A stretch of DNA of 64,000 nt from Bradyrhizobium cajani. Lineage in GTDB: Bacteria; Pseudomonadota; Alphaproteobacteria; Rhizobiales; Xanthobacteraceae. Each line of letters starts with the position of its first letter. Position 1 is the stretch's first letter. A program made the translations under genes and the position numbers. Shown piece after piece: positions 41,871-50,689 of this stretch. A model generated the notes under the pieces. The model was not told the origin of the DNA, searched no databases, and saw only the letters and a list, made by a program, of their open reading frames with translations. The stretch is from the NCBI RefSeq assembly GCF_009759665.1, contig NZ_WQNE01000039.1, forward strand, positions 1 to 64,000, given 5' to 3'.

Positions 41871-43193
41871 ATGGTCGGGGCCGTTCCGAAAGTGAAAGCA
41901 GACCCGCGCGCTGACCGGATAACGGCCGACGCGCATGGTCGTGCGCTCCGGGTCGGTCTGATCTCAGCGTTGGTGCCGTTGTCGCTGACGCTGGTTCAAT
42001 GCGGCAGGGCACCCGATCCGGCAACGCTCGCGGCAAACTCGCAGGCCAATGTGCAGGTCGTCGCCAAGACCCGCACCCAAGTCGCGAGCGGCGACACGTT
42101 CGAGGATCGCTTCCCTGCCCCGCAATTCAAGGAGCGCTTCCCTTCGGCGAGCGAGAGTTTCCTGCAACGGCAGATGTCGGACTTCTCGCCCAAGCGCGCC
42201 GTGCAGCAGCCACAGCCGGAGCAGGCGTCCTACAAGGTGGCCTCGCTCGAACCGCAGGTCCCCTACAAGCGTCCGTCCCGTGAGGACCTGACCACCCTTG
42301 TCAGCATGAAGTCCTCGGCCTTCCCCTATTTCGGCAACAACCCCGCCTCCGATGCACCCTTCCTCAACATCTCCAAGGGCGACCGCCGCGGCCACCGCAG
42401 CTATTCGGGGCGCGTCTACTGGCAGGACGAAACCTACAGCGACAGCCGCGTGCTGGTGCACGTCCCCGAGCATTTCGACGTCCGCAAGCCGGGCGTGATC
42501 GTGGTCTTCTTCCACGGCAACGGCGCCACGCTCGAGCGCGACGTGCGCGACCGGCAGCTGGTGCCGAAACAGATCACCGATTCCGGCGCCAATGCCGTCC
42601 TGCTTGCGCCGCAGATGGCGGTGGATGCCGCCGATTCCAGTGCCGGCAAGTTCTGGCAGGCGGGCGGCCTCAAGCGCTTCATGGAGGAGTCGGCCAATCA
42701 CCTCGCCCGCCTGACCGGCGATCCCAACAGTGCCCGCGCCTTCGCCAACATGCCGATCGTCATCGTCGGCTATAGCGGCGGCTTCCTGCCGACGGCATGG
42801 AGCCTGGAAGTCGGCGGCATCAGCGACCGCGTTCGCGGCGTCGTGCTGCTCGACGCGGTCTATGGCGAAATGGACAAGTTCGCCTCCTGGATCGAGAACC
42901 ACCGCTCCGGCTTCTTCGTCAGCTCCTACACCCGCTATACCGCGCGACGCGACCGCGAGCTGATGAGCATGCTGCGGCAGAAGGGCATCAGCGTCGCCGA
43001 GGACATGGACGGGCCACTGCATCCCGGCAGCGTGGTGTTCGTGGAGACCGGCGACGGCATCACACATCGTGATTATGTGACCCGCGCCTGGACACGGGAT
43101 CCCCTGAAGGACGTCCTGGTGAAGATGTCGGCAACGCCATCGCTCGCGCTCACGCGCGTGGCTTCCACCAATCCATCCGCATCGAGCCGCTAG
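41871..43193 (+). CDS. Lipoprotein alpha/beta-hydrolase-like protein
   Basis: 440 residues from ATG 41871 (TTG 41856 possible). The N-terminus has a hydrophobic stretch LRVGLISALVPLSLTLVQC, with a lipobox-like VQC. A polar linker (~50-130) precedes the domain: GVIVVFFHGNGATLERD (oxyanion HGNG), VIVGYSGGFLPTAWSL with nucleophile elbow GYSGG, and a C-terminal GDGITHRDYVTR holding a candidate His. Substrate unknown. A periplasmic esterase or peptidase is plausible. Confidence 0.72.
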   Translation: MVGAVPKVKADPRADRITADAHGRALRVGLISALVPLSLTLVQCGRAPDPATLAANSQANVQVVAKTRTQVASGDTFEDRFPAPQFKERFPSASESFLQRQMSDFSPKRAVQQPQPEQASYKVASLEPQVPYKRPSREDLTTLVSMKSSAFPYFGNNPASDAPFLNISKGDRRGHRSYSGRVYWQDETYSDSRVLVHVPEHFDVRKPGVIVVFFHGNGATLERDVRDRQLVPKQITDSGANAVLLAPQMAVDAADSSAGKFWQAGGLKRFMEESANHLARLTGDPNSARAFANMPIVIVGYSGGFLPTAWSLEVGGISDRVRGVVLLDAVYGEMDKFASWIENHRSGFFVSSYTRYTARRDRELMSMLRQKGISVAEDMDGPLHPGSVVFVETGDGITHRDYVTRAWTRDPLKDVLVKMSATPSLALTRVASTNPSASSR

Positions 43194-43262
43194 AACATGA
43201 TCCGGACCCGAGGGGGCGCGCTAAAGCATGATCCGGAAAAGTGCGCAGCGGTTTTCCGAAAA

Positions 43263-43444
43263 GATCATGCTCAAACAACGACCTAAAGCGCGATGACGGT
43301 TCATCCTAATCTCATCGCGCTTTAGCGCAAAGTGTGAAGCGATTTTCCCTCGCGACAAACGCGGAACGCGTTTGCGCGGAGATCATGCTCAAACAATAAA
43401 CCTAAAGCGCGATGACGATTCATCCCAAGCACATCGCGCTTTAG
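43263..43444. repeat. Two tandem copies of a hairpin repeat
   Basis: Each copy runs GATCATGCTCAAACAA, then TAAAGCGCGATGA and TCATCGCGCTTTA as a 12-13-bp stem (43284-43324 and 43403-43443). The copies differ at a few positions. This unit is a frequent Bradyrhizobium interspersed repeat. The 422-base space 43194-43615 holds no gene besides these. Confidence 0.8.
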
Positions 43445-43615
43445 GCTGCGCGTATAGCACCAGCCGGTATCTGGCTCCGCTGCCTGAAATTGTCTCAGGC
43501 CTTGATCAAAATGTGATGTTGATGGCCGAGATCCCCGCAAGCGACCGGATTGCTTCCGCTCGCAACGATCATAACTTGCCGGCCGAGTTGAATTGGAATT
43601 CTGCGGGGACAGGCA

Positions 43616-43942
43616 GTGCGTCAGGGACTGTATAAGGTCGACTTCCACACGGTTCACGGGACCGGCTGCGGCGTCGTTTACGTGACCGATGGCAAGATGC
43701 GCGGCGGCAATTCCGCGTTCGCCTTCATCGGCACCTATACGGGCGATGGCGACAGCATCAAGGTCAAGATTTCGACCGAGCGCTACAACGACGATCCAGC
43801 CTTCAGGCCGCTGTTCGGAAACGACAGGATCACGCTGACGCTCAGCGGCCGCGAGGACGGCGACACGGCGGAATTCGAAGGCACCGCGCTGCAAGCGCCG
43901 GGCGTTGCCTTCAGGGCCGTGCTGGGCCGGATCAGCGACTGA
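43616..43942 (+). CDS. GrlR-family protein
   Basis: 108 residues from GTG 43616 (GGGGACAGGCA upstream). MRQGLYKVDFHTVHGTGCGV and the GKMRGGNSAFAFIGTYTGDG segment match the small calycin-like GrlR fold, known from the negative regulator of the EPEC type III system. C-terminal FRAVLGRISD is also typical. No grlA or T3SS gene is near. Orphan GrlR proteins are frequent in rhizobia. Confidence 0.8.
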   Translation: MRQGLYKVDFHTVHGTGCGVVYVTDGKMRGGNSAFAFIGTYTGDGDSIKVKISTERYNDDPAFRPLFGNDRITLTLSGREDGDTAEFEGTALQAPGVAFRAVLGRISD

Positions 43943-43973
43943 GCATCAGCGGGTCAACGTCAACTGGCCAACA

Positions 43974-44363
43974 TCAGGTCTTGGGCAGCTTCGGAATGCT
44001 CTCGGCGAAGCCGTTGAAGCAGGCGAGCCGTTCGTCCTCTTCCTTGAAGAACCGGCAATCCGCGTAGCCCTTGGCTTTCGCCGGCTTCGGCTTCGGCGCC
44101 GGCGGGATCACGGCATCGTAGCAGTTGAGACGGTCCTTGGTGCCGTCATCGATGTCGAGGCACGCCTGAAGCCGCGCTGCGATCGATTGCGGCTTGCCCT
44201 TCGGCGCCGCAGCAGGCTTGGCCGCGGCCTCCTTGGTTCCCTCCTTGGCTCCCTTGGGCTTGACCTGCACCAGCGGCTTGTCCCCCACCATCGGTGGCTT
44301 GTCGGCTTGCGCAAACGCGGAGGCTGAATAGAGCACAGCGGCAACCGCCAGAATCATCCTCAT
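43974..44363 (-). CDS. Exported protein with paired-cysteine segments
   Basis: 129 residues from ATG 44363 (AGAGAG upstream; TTG 44372 possible). Signal peptide ends SAFAQ. An Ala/Lys/Pro-rich linker (~25-60) is followed by two cysteine segments, LQACLDIDDGTKDRLNCYDA and YADCRFFKEEDERLACFNGF, each of the form C-x10-14-C-Y/F. The repeated C...C(Y/F)(D/N) pattern resembles type VI TagX-like small proteins but I cannot assign it. Periplasmic. Confidence 0.65.
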   Translation of the reverse strand: MRMILAVAAVLYSASAFAQADKPPMVGDKPLVQVKPKGAKEGTKEAAAKPAAAPKGKPQSIAARLQACLDIDDGTKDRLNCYDAVIPPAPKPKPAKAKGYADCRFFKEEDERLACFNGFAESIPKLPKT

Positions 44364-44452
44364 CTCAATCAACTCTCTTTGGTCCCCATGTCCGGCCTTC
44401 TAGCGCCCTCACGCACGGTTTGCCAGCACCTTGCGCACAGGAAACGCGGGCT

Positions 44453-45625
44453 TCAGGCCATGGCGGCAGCCGTCGGCCGGGGCCGGGTCAGGACCACCAG
44501 GATCAGCGCCAGCACGACGAAACCGACCGCCACGAAGCCGAGCGTATGCAGATGCTCGCGAGCGAACAACAGTCCGCCGATGGCGGAGCCGACCGCCTGG
44601 CCGATATAGAGGACCGAGGTGTTGAGCGCGACGGTCGCCGATGCGAGCGGCGGCGCGGCCGCGACGAGCCGCACCTGCTGCATCGAATTGGTCGAGGCAA
44701 AGCCAAGGCCCCAGATCGCGACCGCGATCGCCATCAGCACAAATGTGCCGGCGCCAAATGCCCAGCCCGTGATGCCCGCAAGCAGCAGGCAGGTGAAGAG
44801 CAGCGAGGTGCGATAGGCTCCCCGGGTGTCGACGATGCGTGTGGCGGTGGCAACGCCGAGGAAGCCGCAGACGCCGTAGAGAGCGAACACCATGCCGATC
44901 GCATCGGGGCCGGCATCGGTGAGCTTCTTGAGCAGCGGCCCCATGAAGGTGAAGATCACGAACTGCCCCGACATTTGCAGCATGGTGATCGCAAGCAGGA
45001 GCAGGACCGTCCTGCTGCGGCCGACCTCCGCCCAGGTCTTGAGATCCACCGGCACGCCCTTCAGGCCCGCCGGCAGACGCAACAGCAGCAACAGGAAGCT
45101 GACACAGCCGAGCGCGCCGATCTCGCCATAGGCCGCGCGCCAGCCGTAGCGGCTGGCGATGAACGTGATCAGCGGAAGGCCGACGGCGGCAGCGAGCGAC
45201 CAGCCGAGGAAGATATAGGCAATCGTGCTGCCGCGCCGCCCGGCCGGCACGATCAGCGCCGCCGTTCCGGCGGCCTGCGGCGTGTACAGCGCGCCGACCG
45301 CGAGCATCACCAGACGGATGACGAGGAGGCTGGCGTAATCGGGCGCGAAGGCCGAGGCGAGATTGCCGAGGGCAAGCACGGCCAGCGTCGTCGCAAGCAG
45401 CAGCCGCCGTTCGATGCGGCTCGTGAGCCACGCCGTCAGCGGCGAGCCGATGCAAAGCGTGACCGCGCCGAAGGTGATCAAGAGCCCCGCCGCATGGATA
45501 CTGACGCCGAGCCCAGCCGACAATTCCGGCAGCATGCCCGCCGGCGCCAGCACCGAGCAGCCGGTGACGATATTGCCGAGCATCAGGGCGGTTGGCGCAA
45601 AACGGGGGGCGCGTGCGTTTTCCAT
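44453..45625 (-). CDS. MFS transporter (DHA1-like)
   Basis: 390 residues, twelve membrane segments. Motif A between helices 2 and 3 is GSPLTAWLTSRIERRLLL, and motif C-like glycine-rich helix 5 is present (IVPAGRRGSTIAYIFLGWSL before it). GCAGGTGC precedes ATG. Drug/sugar efflux-type fold (arabinose-efflux-like); substrate not predictable. Convergent to nothing; divergent from thrS. Confidence 0.87.
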   Translation of the reverse strand: MENARAPRFAPTALMLGNIVTGCSVLAPAGMLPELSAGLGVSIHAAGLLITFGAVTLCIGSPLTAWLTSRIERRLLLATTLAVLALGNLASAFAPDYASLLVIRLVMLAVGALYTPQAAGTAALIVPAGRRGSTIAYIFLGWSLAAAVGLPLITFIASRYGWRAAYGEIGALGCVSFLLLLLRLPAGLKGVPVDLKTWAEVGRSRTVLLLLAITMLQMSGQFVIFTFMGPLLKKLTDAGPDAIGMVFALYGVCGFLGVATATRIVDTRGAYRTSLLFTCLLLAGITGWAFGAGTFVLMAIAVAIWGLGFASTNSMQQVRLVAAAPPLASATVALNTSVLYIGQAVGSAIGGLLFAREHLHTLGFVAVGFVVLALILVVLTRPRPTAAAMA

Positions 45626-45808
45626 GCACCTGCATGTAGAAGAGAGGTCCAGCCAATGAAAGGGCCTTTGCGAAATAGTTCGTACGTGCGGCCGCTTTCT
45701 GCGCCGATTTTCTTGGAATTGCCGGATTGCGCAGGCCGAATCGCCTGATATATCGCTCGTTCCCGCTTACCTGCGCTCGTTCGCAGGAGTGAGCCTCAGG
45801 AGAAAGCA

Positions 45809-47851
45809 ATGTCCGACCAGCCCAAATCCGAGTCCGGCTTCCAATACTCCCTCAGCAATCTGAAACCCGTGACCCCCGCCGCCAAGGTCACCCTCACCTT
45901 CCCCGACGGCGCCCAGCGCCAATATGACAAGAGCATCACCGGCCTCGAGATCGCCAAGGGCATCTCGCCGTCGCTGGCCAAGCGCACGGTGGCGATGGCA
46001 CTCGACGGCGTCGTCGCCGACCTCGACGATCCCATCGAAGCCGACGCCAGGATCGAGCTCATCAACCGCGACGATCCGCGCGCGCTCGAATTGATCCGCC
46101 ACGACTGCGCGCATGTGCTTGCCGAAGCCGTGCAGACGCTGTGGCCGGGCACCCAGGTCACCATCGGCCCGGTGATCGAGAACGGCTTCTACTACGACTT
46201 CTTCCGCAACGAGCCGTTCACCCCGGAAGACTTCGCCGCGATCGAGAAGAAGATGCGCGAGATCATCGCGCGCGACAAACCCTTCACCAAGGAAGTCTGG
46301 GACCGCGAGAAGACCAAGCAGGTGTTCCGCGACAAGGGCGAGGCCTTCAAGGTCGAGCTGGTCGACGCCATTCCCGGCAACGAGCCGATCAAGATCTACT
46401 ACCAGGGCGACTGGTTCGATCTCTGCCGCGGCCCGCACATGACCTCGACCGGCAAGGTCGGCAACGCCTTCAAGCTGATGAAGGTGGCCGGGGCCTATTG
46501 GCGCGGCGATTCCAACAACCCGATGCTGACCCGCATCTACGGCACCGCCTTCGCCAAGCAGGAGGACCTCGACGCCTACCTCAAGCAGATCGAGGAAGCC
46601 GAGAAGCGCGACCACCGCAAGCTCGGGCGCGAACTCGACCTCTTCCATTTCCAGGAGGAAGGCCCGGGCGTCGTGTTCTGGCACCCCAAGGGCTGGACCA
46701 TCTTCCAGCAGCTCATCGCCTATATGCGGCGTCGCCTGACCGGCGACTACAGCGAGGTCAACGCGCCGCAGATCCTCGACAAGGTGCTGTGGGAGACTTC
46801 GGGCCATTGGGGCTGGTACCGCGAGAACATGTTCGCGGCGCAGTCGGCCGGCGACGAGGCCGAGGACAAGCGATGGTTCGCGCTGAAGCCGATGAACTGT
46901 CCGGGTCACGTGCAGATCTTCAAACATGGCCTGAAGAGCTACCGCGATCTTCCCTTGCGTCTCGCCGAGTTCGGCGTGGTGCATCGCTATGAGCCGTCCG
47001 GCGCCATGCACGGGCTGATGCGCGTCCGCGGCTTCACCCAGGACGATGCGCACATCTTCTGCACCGAGGATCAGCTCGCGGATGAGTGCCTGAAGATCAA
47101 CGACCTGATCCTGTCGACCTACGCCGACTTCGGCTTCACCGGCGATCTCACCGTGAAGCTCTCGACCCGGCCGGAGAAACGCGTCGGCACCGACGAGATG
47201 TGGGATCACGCCGAGCGCGTGATGGCGACCGTGCTGCGCGAGATCCAGACGCAGAACAACCACATCAAGACCGAGATCAATCCCGGCGAAGGCGCCTTCT
47301 ACGGGCCGAAGTTCGAATATGTACTGCGCGACGCCATCGGCCGCGACTGGCAGTGCGGCACCACGCAGGTCGACTTCAACCTGCCGGAGCGGTTCGGCGC
47401 GTTCTACATCGATCATGACGGCGGCAAGAAGCCGCCGGTGATGGTGCATCGTGCGATCTGCGGCTCGATGGAGCGCTACATCGGCATCCTGATCGAGCAC
47501 TATGCCGGCAACTTCCCGCTCTGGCTCTCGCCGGTGCAGGCTGTGGTCACCACCATCACCTCGGAAGGCGACGAATACGCCAAGGTGGTCATGGAGCAGG
47601 CGCGGCGCGCGGGCTTGCGGGTCGAGATCGACCTGCGCAACGAGAAGATCAACTACAAGGTCCGCGAGCACTCGCTGGCCAAGATCCCGGCGCTGCTCGT
47701 GGTCGGCAAGAAGGAGGCCGAGACGCATTCGGTCTCGGTTCGCCGCCTCGGCAGCGACGGCCAGAAGGTGATGACGACCGCGGAGGCTATTGCCGCGCTG
47801 GTCGATGAAGCGACCCCGCCCGATGTGAAGCGGATGCGCGGGGCTGCCTAG
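45809..47851 (+). CDS. thrS: Threonyl-tRNA synthetase
   Basis: 680 residues; CAGGAGAAAGCA before ATG. TGS domain at ~28-90, editing domain with DCAHVLAEAVQTLWPGTQ, catalytic core with zinc ligands Cys in MNCPGHVQIF and His in RGFTQDDAHIFC and MVHRAICGSMERYIG, then the anticodon-binding domain (PLWLSPVQAVVTTITSEGD). All motifs intact. It is ~40 residues longer than E. coli ThrS because of an N-terminal extension. Confidence 0.97.
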   Translation: MSDQPKSESGFQYSLSNLKPVTPAAKVTLTFPDGAQRQYDKSITGLEIAKGISPSLAKRTVAMALDGVVADLDDPIEADARIELINRDDPRALELIRHDCAHVLAEAVQTLWPGTQVTIGPVIENGFYYDFFRNEPFTPEDFAAIEKKMREIIARDKPFTKEVWDREKTKQVFRDKGEAFKVELVDAIPGNEPIKIYYQGDWFDLCRGPHMTSTGKVGNAFKLMKVAGAYWRGDSNNPMLTRIYGTAFAKQEDLDAYLKQIEEAEKRDHRKLGRELDLFHFQEEGPGVVFWHPKGWTIFQQLIAYMRRRLTGDYSEVNAPQILDKVLWETSGHWGWYRENMFAAQSAGDEAEDKRWFALKPMNCPGHVQIFKHGLKSYRDLPLRLAEFGVVHRYEPSGAMHGLMRVRGFTQDDAHIFCTEDQLADECLKINDLILSTYADFGFTGDLTVKLSTRPEKRVGTDEMWDHAERVMATVLREIQTQNNHIKTEINPGEGAFYGPKFEYVLRDAIGRDWQCGTTQVDFNLPERFGAFYIDHDGGKKPPVMVHRAICGSMERYIGILIEHYAGNFPLWLSPVQAVVTTITSEGDEYAKVVMEQARRAGLRVEIDLRNEKINYKVREHSLAKIPALLVVGKKEAETHSVSVRRLGSDGQKVMTTAEAIAALVDEATPPDVKRMRGAA

Positions 47852-48055
47852 CGTTCATGTCACCGCCAGTGCCGAGTGCGCGCCGCCTTGTGTGCACTCG
47901 GCCTTCTCCGCGCCTTCTGCAAAAGTGGAGGAACAACTTCGCAGCGGCGAGGTGCGGATGGTTGCGTAGCGTGGCCGGATCGAGCAACCGACTCAAATTT
48001 CTGCAGTTACCTCGTCGGCTTCCGGAAATATGCCCCATGAATTGGGGGTGCAGAG

Positions 48056-49576
48056 GTGGCGCTGAACGCGTCATCATTGTCCATGCTTCCCGAAACCGAT
48101 ACGCCTCGAAGCGGCCTACGTGCACTGTTGGGCAGCCTCGTGATCGCCTTGGTCGCGATCACGAGCCCTGTCCATGCCCAATATGTCTGCGGAGCCCACT
48201 CGTCGGAGTCCGCGACCGGCTCAGAATCGCTTGCCTGCGGCTACTTTTCCCACGCCAATGCAGGAGCGTCCATTGACGCAGCGACGGCGATCGGCTCATA
48301 CAGCTTTGCAACGAAAGGCGGCGCCACGGCCGTAGGTAACTGGGCCCGTGCCGAGGGCGACCAGGCATCGGCTTTCGGCATCAGGGCCTACGCAGGCGGT
48401 GATCAGGCGAGCGCTGTGGGCTCACAGGCCGCTGCGACCAGCGACTTTGCCACCGCATTCGGGTACTTGAGCTACGCCACCGGCAGTAGTTCCGTCGCAC
48501 TCGGCGCTTATGCGAACGCATCGGCTTCGGATTCGGTAGCCTTGGGCACCGGCTCTATTGCCAACATTGAAAACACAGTCTCGATCGGCAAGGTCGGCGC
48601 CGAGCGCAAGCTCGTCAACCTCGCCAATGGCACCATCGCCTCCGGCTCGACGGACGCGGTCAATGGTGGCCAGCTCTACACCGCCAACCAGCGCGTCGCC
48701 GCCGCGTTCGGCACCACGCTCGATGCCAGCGGCCAGCTCGTCGCGCCGAGCTACACCATCCAGGGCACGGCCTACGACAACGCCGCGAGTGCGTTCTCCG
48801 CCGTGAACGCCGCGCTCACCAGCGGGCTGTCTTCCGCAAGCCAGTACGTGAAGGTCAACAGCACGGCTACGGCCGCGACTGCATCCGGGACGGATGCGGT
48901 CGCCATCGGCGGCAACGCGCAGGCGACCGCAACCGGATCCATCGCCATCGGCCTGAACTCGGCCTCGACCGGCACCAATGCGATCGCGATCGGCGCGGGT
49001 GCGGTGGCGGCCGGCTCCGTCGCGGTCGGCGCTGCGGCCACCGCCAGCAATGGCGGCGCGGCGTTCGGCGACGGCGCGGTCGCGACAGGCACGAACTCGG
49101 CCGCGCTCGGCACCAATGCTTCGGCGACCGCAGCAAATTCGGTTGCGATCGGCTCGGGTTCGACCAACACCGTCGCCAACACCGTATCGTTCGGCTCGGC
49201 CGGCAATGAGCGCCGGCTCACCAATGTCGCGGCCGGGATCAATGCGACCGACGCCGTCAATGTCGGGCAGTTGCAGTCGACCGTGGCCGGCTTCCAGTCG
49301 CAGATCGGCAGCCTGCAAACCCAAATCACCGCCAACCAGCAGGAGGCGCGGCGGGGTATCGTCGCAGCAGTATCGGCGGCCCCGACGCTGATGCCATCGG
49401 CACCGGGCAAGACCACGGTCGCCGTCAATACCGGCTACTATCGCGGCCAGTCGGGCGTCGGGATCGGCATCTCGCATCGCCTCAACTGGGGTCTGCCGAC
49501 GGTGGTGTTCGGCGGCTATTCCAACGGCGGCGGCAGCGAGCATGTCGGCCGCGCCGGCATGGCCGTCGAGTTCTGA
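48056..49576 (+). CDS. YadA-type trimeric autotransporter adhesin
   Basis: 506 residues from GTG 48056 (ATG 48083 possible). Signal peptide ends TSPVHAQ. Head repeats of the form A-x-A-x-G-x-x-A (SSSVALGAYANASASDSVAL) fill ~50-180 and ~290-370. Two neck motifs are present, ERKLVNLANG followed by STDAVNGGQL, and ERRLTNVAAG followed by ATDAVNVGQL. A short coiled coil precedes the anchor (ARRGIVAAVSAAPTLMPSAP ... VGIGISHRLNWG ... RAGMAVEF). It is small: two head-neck modules and almost no stalk. Outer-membrane adhesin, homotrimer. Confidence 0.92.
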   Translation: MALNASSLSMLPETDTPRSGLRALLGSLVIALVAITSPVHAQYVCGAHSSESATGSESLACGYFSHANAGASIDAATAIGSYSFATKGGATAVGNWARAEGDQASAFGIRAYAGGDQASAVGSQAAATSDFATAFGYLSYATGSSSVALGAYANASASDSVALGTGSIANIENTVSIGKVGAERKLVNLANGTIASGSTDAVNGGQLYTANQRVAAAFGTTLDASGQLVAPSYTIQGTAYDNAASAFSAVNAALTSGLSSASQYVKVNSTATAATASGTDAVAIGGNAQATATGSIAIGLNSASTGTNAIAIGAGAVAAGSVAVGAAATASNGGAAFGDGAVATGTNSAALGTNASATAANSVAIGSGSTNTVANTVSFGSAGNERRLTNVAAGINATDAVNVGQLQSTVAGFQSQIGSLQTQITANQQEARRGIVAAVSAAPTLMPSAPGKTTVAVNTGYYRGQSGVGIGISHRLNWGLPTVVFGGYSNGGGSEHVGRAGMAVEF

Positions 49577-49583
49577 CGTTGAA

Positions 49584-49964
49584 ATGCGGCAGATGAAGCT
49601 TCATTTCCCGGCCGTCATGCTCGCTGCAGTCGTGCTCGGCCCCCATCCCGTCGTCGCGCAACAGCCACAACAACCGCCACAGCCCGCGCCTACGCCGCAG
49701 CAACAATTCCAGCCATCGGGCGAATGGGCCAGACTCCCGCGCATGCAATTGGAACGGCAGTTCGCCGGCCCGCTCCAGGATACGGTGGTCCAGCGCTTGC
49801 GCGATCCGGTCGACGGCACCATCTGCTATCTGTATCTGCCGATCTCGGTGCCGCATTCGCCGACGACGGCAACGGGTTTCGTGCAATACGGCCCGAACGG
49901 AATAGGCAGCATCAACTGCATGCCGGGCGCGCCAGCGGTCGCTGCGCCCGCGAAGCGCAAATAG
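49584..49964 (+). CDS. Exported Gln/Pro-rich hypothetical protein
   Basis: 126 residues from ATG 49584 (ATG 49593 also possible), 7 bases after the adhesin stop, so likely co-transcribed. Signal peptide ends PHPVVAQ. A Gln/Pro linker (QQPQQPPQPAPTPQQQF) is followed by a small domain, LQDTVVQRLRDPVDGTICYL then SINCMPGAPA. Two cysteines. Placement right behind the trimeric adhesin suggests an accessory envelope role, not shown by the sequence. Confidence 0.65.
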   Translation: MRQMKLHFPAVMLAAVVLGPHPVVAQQPQQPPQPAPTPQQQFQPSGEWARLPRMQLERQFAGPLQDTVVQRLRDPVDGTICYLYLPISVPHSPTTATGFVQYGPNGIGSINCMPGAPAVAAPAKRK

Positions 49965-50047
49965 GCAGCGATCACAATCGGTCTAAACGAGCCCGTTCAG
50001 GCTCGTGGCCGGCAGGATCGCATGCTATGCGGTGCTCCATTGGTTCC

Positions 50048-50626
50048 ATGAGAGAGACGCCAGTGCCCGACGCCATCGAACTCCTGAAGACCCGCCGCTC
50101 GGTCAAGCCGCGCGAGATGACTGGCCCCGGTCCCTCCCCCGCCGAGCTCGAGACCATCCTCACCATCGGCGCACGCGTGCCGGACCACGGCAAGCTGACG
50201 CCCTGGCGCTTCATCATCTTCGAGGGCGACGCCCGTCAGCGCGCCGGCGAGGTGATCGCGAAGGTCTTCGCCCGCAAGAATCCCGGCGCGCCCGCGGCCG
50301 ACGTCGAGACCGAACGTAAGCGTCTCACCGATGCGCCGCTGGTGATCGGCGTCGTCAGCTTCACCAGGCCCCATCCGAAGGTGCCGGCCTTCGAACAGGA
50401 ATTGTCGGCGGGCGCCAGCGCCATGAACATCGTCACCGCCGCCACCGCACTCGGTTACGGCGCCTGCTGGCTGACCGGCTGGTTCGCCTTCGATCGCGAC
50501 GTGCTGGACGGGCTCGGCCTCAAGCCGGACGAGAAGCTCGCCGGCTTCGTCCACATCGGCACGCCGACCAAACCGAGCGAAGACCGTCCGCGACCGTTCC
50601 TTTCGGAAATCGTGACGCGATTTTAA
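50048..50626 (+). CDS. Nitroreductase-family protein
   Basis: 192 residues from ATG 50048; the frame is open upstream but the domain starts here. FMN-binding pattern: LLKTRRSVKPREM, TIGARVPDHGKLTPWRFIIF, then ASAMNIVTAATALGYGACWL and the C-terminal GFVHIGTPTK. Closest to the short single-domain YdjA type. It should reduce nitro or quinone-like compounds with NAD(P)H; true substrate unknown. Confidence 0.9.
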   Translation: MRETPVPDAIELLKTRRSVKPREMTGPGPSPAELETILTIGARVPDHGKLTPWRFIIFEGDARQRAGEVIAKVFARKNPGAPAADVETERKRLTDAPLVIGVVSFTRPHPKVPAFEQELSAGASAMNIVTAATALGYGACWLTGWFAFDRDVLDGLGLKPDEKLAGFVHIGTPTKPSEDRPRPFLSEIVTRF

Positions 50627-50689
50627 TCGATGTCGTGTTGACGCCCTGAATATCTTGCGGCTTTGATCCCTGCGAGGGAGGAAGCCCGG

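Noticed and set aside
45767..47728. 653-codon minus-strand frame
   Set aside because: Antisense shadow of thrS.
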